Origin: Paludibacteraceae bacterium
GTDB taxonomy: Bacteria; Bacteroidota; Bacteroidia; Bacteroidales; Paludibacteraceae
NCBI GenBank assembly: GCA_017551025.1
Contig: JAFZNG010000023.1
Span: 79,006 to 143,005 of the forward strand
DNA length: 64,000 bases
Direction of reading: 5' to 3'
Of this stretch, positions 59,277 to 64,000 are shown one piece after another; the first letter of the stretch is position 1, and every line of letters begins with the position of its first letter. The translations under genes were made by a program, and so were the position numbers. The notes beneath the pieces were generated by a model, which searched no databases, was not told the DNA's origin, and was given only the letters and a program-made list of their open reading frames with translations.

Positions 59277-60446
59277 TCACTCAGCCACCGCTTCGAAGCT
59301 CTCTTCAAATAGATGATCCTTTGCGCCCCACGGAGCATCGGATGCCGGACCGTTATAAATAATCTGGGGCACATCCTTGAAAGCATTTTCTCCAATAGAG
59401 GTAACTGTGCTGGGGATGGTTACACTAGTTAGACTATAGCAATTTTTGAAAGCAGCATTTCCAATGTAGGTAACACTACTCGGGATAGTCACACTCGATA
59501 AACTATAGCAGTCAGAGAAAGCTTGATCTCCAATAGCGGTAACGCTATTAGGAATAGTCACGCTCGTTAATTCCATGCAACCACAAAACGAAAGAGAGCC
59601 AATACTACTGACACTGTTAGGAATTGTTACGCTTTTCATGGCGGAGCAACTAAAGAACACCCCTTCCCTAATGTTACTGATACTATTAGAAATAATCACG
59701 TTCGTTAAACTAGTACACCAACCAAAGGCATAATCACCAATTCTTCTGACGCTATTAGGAATAGTCACGCTCGTTAAACGAAAACAATCAGAGAAAGCAC
59801 GATCCATAATTTCAGTGACACTATTGGGAATAGCAACACTCCCTCGCTTGCTACGCGGACAAACTATAAGCGTTGTTTTGTCCTTGTTATATAGTACTCC
59901 ATCCTGGGAACTATACACATAGTTACCATCTTCTACATTAATTTCTCTAAGACCGCGACAATACCAGAAATCTCTATCGTTAATCTGAGTAATGCTTTTA
60001 GGGATGTTGACTTTTACGGCATATGGTTTAAAAATTTCAGGAACTATTGGTGTAGCAGAGGTATAGACTGCCATATTAAACCATGCAACATCAAAGATTA
60101 CATTTAAAGCCAAGATTGAAGTTGCGACAACAATATTCGTCTTATGACGGCAATAAGGCCTTATCAATGAGAAATAAACGATACACGAGAATAGTAACAA
60201 AGATGCACATAGAATTACATATAGCGGCATTCCATGCCATTTCTTCATTTCCTCAATCACTAACGCCACAATACCAAAACAAACAATTAGGCTTACCAGC
60301 ACGCCCAAGATACGCCATAGCAATTTAAGACCTCGTTTTTTCTTCGGGGCTTGTACCGGAGGATTTGTCTGTTCAACTCTCCCTCCGCAATGCTCGCAAA
60401 ATCGGCTATAGTCGGCAATCTCCTTGCCGCAATGAGGACATTTCAT
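59277..60446 (-). CDS. Zinc ribbon - three-pass membrane - BspA LRR protein
   Basis: 389 residues. Zinc ribbon CPHCGKEIADYSRFCEHCGG. Three hydrophobic segments (~45-135: ILGVLVSLIVCFGIVALVI, LYVILCASLLLFSCIVYFSL, VVATSILALNVIFDVAWF). LRR_5 repeats follow (VTEIMDRAFSDCFRLTSV, VTIPNSVRRIGDYAFGWC, VTIPSTVTSIGENAF). The odd number of membrane passes puts the LRR outside, as in the one-pass members. Same cytosolic ribbon as the kinase operon proteins but encoded with Fic and the nuclease. Confidence 0.88.
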   Translation of the reverse strand: MKCPHCGKEIADYSRFCEHCGGRVEQTNPPVQAPKKKRGLKLLWRILGVLVSLIVCFGIVALVIEEMKKWHGMPLYVILCASLLLFSCIVYFSLIRPYCRHKTNIVVATSILALNVIFDVAWFNMAVYTSATPIVPEIFKPYAVKVNIPKSITQINDRDFWYCRGLREINVEDGNYVYSSQDGVLYNKDKTTLIVCPRSKRGSVAIPNSVTEIMDRAFSDCFRLTSVTIPNSVRRIGDYAFGWCTSLTNVIISNSISNIREGVFFSCSAMKSVTIPNSVSSIGSLSFCGCMELTSVTIPNSVTAIGDQAFSDCYSLSSVTIPSSVTYIGNAAFKNCYSLTSVTIPSTVTSIGENAFKDVPQIIYNGPASDAPWGAKDHLFEESFEAVAE

Positions 60447-60474
60447 GGTATATACTTATTATTTCATTTCAAAA

Positions 60475-61599
60475 TTATTCTGCTATTATTTCCCAATAGC
60501 CATTTCGTTTTCCCTTACGACGGGCGAGAATGCCCTTCTGAGTAAGAGTGACGGTTATGGTTTTGACGGTTCGCTCCGATTTGCCGATTTGCGCCGCTAT
60601 CTGCTTTTGCGTAGCGGATGGATTTTGCTGCACTATACGCAACACCGACATTTCCGCCAAAGTGCAATTTTTGCACTTGGACAAGACGTTTTCAGCGTGA
60701 TTTGCACTTTGAATTGCACTTTGGGCACTAATTGTTGCACTTTGCAGAGGCACCAGTCCGATATGCATATCCCTATTGCGAAGCGGAATCTGTTCGCCAA
60801 GCAGCAGGTCGCGCAAGAACGCCACCAGGAACGAGTTATCCGGATTGACAGATTTAGCCACATTGCGATAATTTGCACGCACCAGTGCATTACGGAAGTA
60901 CCAGGAGTGCTGCTCAAACAGGCCATTGTCAATCTGATGGAAACCGATAGAGCGAAGATATTTTATCGTAAAGATAGCCGTAGTTCGTGTATTGCCTTCC
61001 GGGAAGGGATGAATCTGCCAAATACCAGCCACAAAATCCGCAATATGACCGATAGCTTCTGGCAGTGCTAAATTGGTATAATCAAACTGTTTTTCTTGCT
61101 CCAAGTCATATGCAAGCGTCCTTTGCAGTTCTGACCATCGGCCATATAGCACGGTATCACCCTCCAAGACCCATTCTTTTTTGGTAAAATCATAATCACG
61201 GAACTGGCCGGCATGTTTGAATACGCCCTTAAAGATTTGTCGATGGATAGCCGCAAAACCCGCCACGCTAAACGTAAAAGACTGTTCGCCAAGCAGGCGT
61301 TGAATGTTAAGCGACACGATATCCGCCTCTTCCTTCTCGTCATCATCCGGCAATCGTGTTTCTTTCGCACGGTAGTATGCCTTAAGCCGTTTCTCCGCCT
61401 CGTCAATCGTGATTTGGCCTTCGATATGCTGCTGTGCCGTTTGCTTTAAGAAATCGGAAACGGTCAATTGGTCAACAGCCTGCAAACCAATAGCCGTACG
61501 CCAATTATTCGCACGGTCTCGCACTGACGGCTCTTCCGTCTTGATGTATTTCTCAAACTCCGGAATATACATCTGCTCTATGTCCTTCGGCTCAATCAT
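60475..61599 (-). CDS. Fic family protein with winged-helix C-terminus
   Basis: 374 residues. N-terminal helices, Fic core with complete motif HPFPEGNTRT (197-206), so AMP transfer is chemically possible. C-terminal wHTH (~310-374: SATQKQIAAQIGKSERTVKT, VTLTQKGILARRKGKRNGYW). Such Fic-wHTH proteins AMPylate host-cell proteins or regulate their own locus. First gene of a unit with the zinc-ribbon/LRR protein and nuclease. Confidence 0.92.
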   Translation of the reverse strand: MIEPKDIEQMYIPEFEKYIKTEEPSVRDRANNWRTAIGLQAVDQLTVSDFLKQTAQQHIEGQITIDEAEKRLKAYYRAKETRLPDDDEKEEADIVSLNIQRLLGEQSFTFSVAGFAAIHRQIFKGVFKHAGQFRDYDFTKKEWVLEGDTVLYGRWSELQRTLAYDLEQEKQFDYTNLALPEAIGHIADFVAGIWQIHPFPEGNTRTTAIFTIKYLRSIGFHQIDNGLFEQHSWYFRNALVRANYRNVAKSVNPDNSFLVAFLRDLLLGEQIPLRNRDMHIGLVPLQSATISAQSAIQSANHAENVLSKCKNCTLAEMSVLRIVQQNPSATQKQIAAQIGKSERTVKTITVTLTQKGILARRKGKRNGYWEIIAE

Positions 61600-61624
61600 C
61601 GGCTATCAAAACACCTTTGCGGCT

Positions 61625-61655
61625 GCAAAGGTACAAAAAAAAAATGACATACACA
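61625..61655 (-). promoter_or_regulatory. Promoter for Fic operon
   Basis: TTG (61655-61653), 20-base A-rich spacer, TACCTTTG (61632-61625). Confidence 0.8.
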
Positions 61656-61682
61656 AGATTTTTATGAAAAATCATAAAAATA

Positions 61683-61710
61683 GTGTAGAGTGTAGGGTGT
61701 AGAGTGTAAA
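61683..61710. repeat. GTGTAGA heptamer array
   Basis: Four units gtgtaga, gtgtagg, gtgtaga, gtgtaaa between the Fic promoter and the next terminator. Confidence 0.8.
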
Positions 61711-61738
61711 AAAATCTCGCCCCGAAGAGCGAGATTTT
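61708..61738 (-). terminator. Terminator after the 126-residue gene
   Basis: Minus strand AAAATCTCGC, 8-base loop, GCGAGATTTT followed by TTT (61738-61708). Confidence 0.8.
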
Positions 61739-61742
61739 CTAC

Positions 61743-61788
61743 TTTAGCCTCTAGCCTTTCGCCTTTAGCCGTTACTTAGCCATTAGCC
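61743..61788. repeat. TTTAGCC heptamer array
   Basis: tttagcc, tctagcc, tttcgcc, tttagcc, then gttact-tagcc and attagcc. It reaches the stop codon of the 126-residue gene. Same unit type as inside murF. Confidence 0.75.
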
Positions 61789-62163
61789 GTTCTGGGCGTC
61801 GTAGGTGTCGCCACAGACCTTCCAGAGGTAGGACTTGAGGGTCGTCTTGCCACCGGCAAGATCCTTCTGGGCCTCGAAGGCTTCGCGGTCAGCAGCGATC
61901 GTCGAGAGGTTCTTCATACGGGTGTTGACTGCCGCCTGAACAGCGGTGAAGCGGGTGCGAGCCGCAAGCTCCAGTTGGGTCGGTTCGGTCGAGCGCTTCA
62001 CCGGCTTGCGGATGAAGAGACGGTTACAGTTGGGGTTACTACTTGCTGCCACGCGGTGGGTCGCCAAGAGCATCTTGTTGCAAGAGTGTTGGCCGCTCTT
62101 GCTCGGCTTGCTGAGTGCGCCGGACACGCTATCGATACCGGCGCTGAATACTACTGATGCCAT
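61783..62163 (-). CDS. Small Bacteroidales paralogue family, member 1
   Basis: 126 residues. Shared pattern with the genes at 62510 and 63251: a basic strand region (NRLFIRKPVKRS), a Pro/Thr junction (TEPTQLELAARTRFTAVQAA), then helices (LKSYLWKVCGDTYDA). Basic, cytosolic. It may be DNA-associated, but I know of no function. Lacks its own visible promoter; the 130-base gap upstream contains TTAAATTG/TTAAAATG octamer repeats (62184-62218). Confidence 0.7.
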   Translation of the reverse strand: MASVVFSAGIDSVSGALSKPSKSGQHSCNKMLLATHRVAASSNPNCNRLFIRKPVKRSTEPTQLELAARTRFTAVQAAVNTRMKNLSTIAADREAFEAQKDLAGGKTTLKSYLWKVCGDTYDAQNG

Positions 62164-62293
62164 AGTTTTTAAGGTTGGGTTAAACGTTAAATTGTTAAAA
62201 TGTTAAATTGTTAAAATGGTGGCTGCGCCACGTTAACGCCGAAGGCCTTACTAACGTTATAACGCGTGAAGCGCCATCTTAACCCTTTAACAT

Positions 62294-62491
62294 TCACTTT
62301 TTGACGCCATCGTACGATTCGATGGTGCGGGTTTGGATGACGACGGAGGTGTCGCCGTGTTGGTAGTACTGACTCTGGGTGGTGACGGTGCGGGTCACGT
62401 TGCAGGACTGCAGTCCAAGCGCGATCGCTACGCAGGTAATCACCGCCGTCAGGGCTGTTACCACGATCTTGTAAATCTGTTCTTTACGCAT
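62294..62491 (-). CDS. Small membrane protein / lipoprotein (65 residues)
   Basis: One hydrophobic segment (IVVTALTAVITCVAIALGLQ) ending in QSC, then a short polar tail with TVTTQSQYYQHGDTSVVIQT. Reminiscent of the small membrane proteins placed near structured small-gene cassettes in Bacteroidales. Function unknown; it sits 18 bases after the 114-residue gene. Confidence 0.65.
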   Translation of the reverse strand: MRKEQIYKIVVTALTAVITCVAIALGLQSCNVTRTVTTQSQYYQHGDTSVVIQTRTIESYDGVKK

Positions 62492-62509
62492 AGTCGTTCT
62501 TCGTTAAGG

Positions 62510-62854
62510 TTAATCTCCGTTCGAGATCAGGTCGCCGTTCTCGTCGTAGTTAGCGTTCAACTTTTTCATCGCATAGCCGAAAAGCGAGCCGATCTTGGTC
62601 TGGGCTTTGTAAGCCGTCTCCAGTTTAGCTTTCTCTGTCGGATCTGCCAGGATGGCACGCACAGCCGCTACGACTTTTGCAAAACGAGCCTTGGCCTTCG
62701 TCTGGTTGACGCTATCCGCCTTCTCGCTCGGATGGCACAACTTACCCGAATAGGTCACGCCGGTCTGCTTGTTGGTGCGGAAGTACACGTCGGAGTGCAT
62801 ACACACCTTTTTGCTCATGCTCTCAATAAGAGCCATCGGTTTGATTTTTGCCAT
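62510..62854 (-). CDS. Small Bacteroidales paralogue family, member 2
   Basis: 114 residues. Same order of elements as members 1 and 3: strands (MHSDVYFRTNKQTGVTYSGK), junction (VNQTKAKARFAKVVAAVRAI), helices (YKAQTKIGSLFGYAMKKLNA). It has a strong promoter (62990-63020) and a structured leader, so it is expressed separately. Role unknown. Confidence 0.72.
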   Translation of the reverse strand: MAKIKPMALIESMSKKVCMHSDVYFRTNKQTGVTYSGKLCHPSEKADSVNQTKAKARFAKVVAAVRAILADPTEKAKLETAYKAQTKIGSLFGYAMKKLNANYDENGDLISNGD

Positions 62855-62890
62855 AGTTAAGGTAACGTTTAAATTGTTAGGTACACGCGT

Positions 62891-62985
62891 GGGAATTCAA
62901 AACATATTCCTTTTTCGGCAGGCGAGACTGAGAATAGCTTGCGGGACGCCCCGTCTGCCGATTATAACCGCAGGTTTTGAATTCC
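62891..62985 (-). ncRNA. Structured 5' leader RNA (candidate cis-regulatory element)
   Basis: Perfect 12-base arms GGAATTCAAAAC/GTTTTGAATTCC (62985-62974 and 62903-62892) enclose a second perfect 7-base pair, TCGGCAG/CTGCCGA (62961-62955 and 62921-62915), and a small GACG-CGTC hairpin (62945-62955). The outer stem begins where transcription from the promoter should start. No known riboswitch recognised. Confidence 0.6.
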
Positions 62986-62989
62986 GATG

Positions 62990-63020
62990 CAAAGGTACTG
63001 CTTTTTACGGACTCATGCAA
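62990..63020 (-). promoter_or_regulatory. Promoter for paralogue 2 and its leader
   Basis: TTG (63020-63018), 20-base spacer, TACCTTTG (62997-62990). Transcript would start near 62984. Confidence 0.8.
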
Positions 63021-63039
63021 GTTTACGGACGCAGTTTAG

Positions 63040-63270
63040 TCAGCCTGCTGATAAATCCACCTGCACATAGTTGCTCAGGTCCATCACTTCGGTGATGTAC
63101 ATCCAGTCTCTGGCTTCCAGGGCATGGCAGTACTTTGCGCCATACTTGCGGTATTTCTTCCAGCCGTAGATCAGGATGCCGAGTCCTTGCTCAGGCGTCA
63201 GATCATCCGCCAGTGCCACCCGCTCTGCCAGTCGGCAAGCGAGTTCGGTTTTAGTGACGCGCTGCATCAT
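63040..63270 (-). CDS. Unrecognised small protein (76 residues)
   Basis: Begins MMQRVTKTELACRLAERVAL; helical N-terminus, Tyr/Lys-rich middle (IYGWKKYRKYGAKYCHALEA). Its position between a paralogue gene and the leader-controlled gene resembles that of DUF4248-type proteins in Bacteroides small-gene cassettes, but the sequence match is not convincing. Overlaps member 3 by 20 bases. Confidence 0.6.
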   Translation of the reverse strand: MMQRVTKTELACRLAERVALADDLTPEQGLGILIYGWKKYRKYGAKYCHALEARDWMYITEVMDLSNYVQVDLSAG

Positions 63271-63520
63271 AAGCGGTAGAGGCTAAGGTCCACAGTTCTT
63301 TTTGCGTCAGGTGCGAGCCTTGGCGTCGCATTTGTGCGACGGTGACAGCGATCTGGCGGAAGCGGCTACGCGCAAGGGTCTGATTGCGGGTAGGTGGTGT
63401 TACTCGATTCGGACAGCGTTGCACGAACGTTTTTCCGTTGACGGTCTTGAAATAATAGGGCGCGCGGCCGCTGAGTTTGCCATGTAAACGGGCAATAGGG
63501 GTGATGAGTTCTACTCTCAT
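63251..63520 (-). CDS. Small Bacteroidales paralogue family, member 3
   Basis: 89 residues. MRVELITPIARLHGKLSGRA, then KTFVQRCPNRVTPPTRNQTL (junction) and SRFRQIAVTVAQMRRQGSHL with ELWTLASTAYDAA. Shares the strand-junction-helix order with the genes at 61783 and 62510. Basic; possibly nucleic-acid binding. Confidence 0.68.
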   Translation of the reverse strand: MRVELITPIARLHGKLSGRAPYYFKTVNGKTFVQRCPNRVTPPTRNQTLARSRFRQIAVTVAQMRRQGSHLTQKELWTLASTAYDAARH

Positions 63521-63563
63521 GATAGTTAAGTTAATAAAAATTAGAAAAAAACCTTAAAAACCA

Positions 63564-63685
63564 CTTTTGAATGCTTTTGAGCTCCGCTCTCTACAGTATT
63601 TGCTGCTAAAACCTACTTGAAAGAAAACTATCAGATAGCTTTTAACACCAAATTCTGCACCCTAACGGGTTAAAGCATTCAAAAG
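63564..63685 (-). ncRNA. Structured RNA upstream of paralogue 3 (candidate)
   Basis: Perfect 14-base arms CTTTTGAATGCTTT/AAAGCATTCAAAAG (63685-63672 and 63577-63564) enclose three small hairpins on the minus strand: ACCC-GTTA-GGGT, CTAT-CTG-ATAG and GAGC-GGA-GCTC. The junction-like layout and position before an ORF suggest a leader or small RNA. The promoter is not clear. Confidence 0.55.
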
Positions 63686-63895
63686 AAAAACATAAAAAAT
63701 TAATTTAGTATCCGGCTACGACGTGGCGTAGTGGTAACGGAGTGGTATCGGGAATAGCGTTAAAATAGCAGGTAAATGGCCCGTGAATAGCAGGTGATAA
63801 GATGGACAGATGACCAGTAGACCGGTTCAATCTTATAAACTCACACACGTACGTGGGTGTATATATATTTAGAAAACAGCCGGTCTACCGGTCTA
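63686..63895. other. Intergenic region with nested inverted repeats
   Basis: 210 bases without a gene. AATAGCAGGT occurs twice (~63765 and ~63787). GTAGACCGG (63817-63825) pairs with CCGGTCTAC (63880-63888) around an inner palindrome CACACACGTACGTGGGTG. This could end the transcript of the partial gene at 63896. Confidence 0.5.
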
Positions 63896-64000
63896 TTAGT
63901 CTATGTCCTTTCTATTCCGATTAGCAGCCACTTCCTCGAGCGTACGCTCGTAAACAAGCCATCCACGTGCTCGCAGTGCTCCTCTTCGCACATCTTTATA
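63896..64000 (-). CDS. C-terminal fragment of a protein cut by the window edge
   Basis: Open frame from the edge to TAA at 63898-63896. The last residues read KDVRRGALRARGWLVYERTL then EEVAANRNRKDID. The Arg-rich tail looks like a natural C-terminus of a nucleic-acid protein. Family not determinable from 34 residues. Confidence 0.4.
   Translation of the reverse strand, partial: YKDVRRGALRARGWLVYERTLEEVAANRNRKDID

Noticed and set aside
1-64000. rRNA or tRNA genes
   Set aside because: No 16S/23S-like stretch or convincing tRNA cloverleaf was seen by eye. A covariance search would be needed to exclude a tRNA fully.

Overview
The window reads as chromosome from a member of the order Bacteroidales (phylum Bacteroidota). 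The evidence is (i) repeated minus-strand promoters of the Bacteroidota type, TTG-N20-TAnnTTTG; (ii) order-typical gene sets such as DUF6089 - uppS - bamA - OmpH - OmpH, a DUF4954 protein and BspA-type leucine-rich repeat proteins; (iii) roughly 50% GC with many genes lacking strong Shine-Dalgarno sites. Every gene I accept lies on the minus strand, so operons are read from high to low coordinates. No rRNA, tRNA or CRISPR array was recognised by eye.

Layout. 63.9-61.8 kb: small paralogous Bacteroidales proteins with two long structured leaders. 61.6-58.4 kb: Fic protein, zinc-ribbon/LRR membrane protein and secreted endonuclease. 58.3-42.4 kb: a tightly packed 13-gene operon encoding a TIR-transmembrane protein, zinc-ribbon membrane proteins, a Ser/Thr kinase, a 1484-residue fusion of a SEDS glycosyltransferase to a class B penicillin-binding protein, two FHA-type proteins, a PP2C phosphatase, a macro-like protein and a WG-repeat protein. 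42.3-39.4 kb: small cytosolic proteins, a PPC lipoprotein and a second TIR-transmembrane protein with SH3-like domains. 39.2-31.6 kb: mostly unrecognised proteins, partly AT-rich, including a tandemly duplicated gene pair. 31.5-23.3 kb: a TetR-controlled RND efflux operon running into ruvB. 23.1-17.0 kb: dnaN, exonuclease, DUF4954, RNase Z, radA. 16.8-10.0 kb: DUF6089, uppS, bamA, two OmpH chaperones, MFS transporter. 9.85-5.39 kb: a compact integrative element inserted between the MFS terminator and murF. 5.3-0 kb: murF, coiled-coil protein, grpE, dnaJ and a truncated outer-membrane protein.

Best candidate for a new system. The 42.4-58.3 kb operon, together with its flanks, looks like a phosphorylation-based envelope signalling module. 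It has a writer (kinase), an eraser (PP2C), readers (FHA), a plausible output enzyme (SEDS-PBP fusion) and a set of single-pass membrane proteins. Those proteins pair a cytosolic zinc ribbon or TIR domain with interchangeable outer domains (NTF2-like, YARHG, FISUMP-like, SH3, LRR). The content recalls the actinobacterial fha-pstP-rodA-pbpA-pkn locus, but here it lies in a Gram-negative genome and is joined to TIR proteins. That parallel is my inference from family recognition, not from a search.

Other structure. Short repeats (heptamer arrays and a roughly 23-base unit) lie between genes and also in frame inside murF, radA and an ABC ATPase gene. Promoters are unusually uniform, and several abut or overlap terminators.
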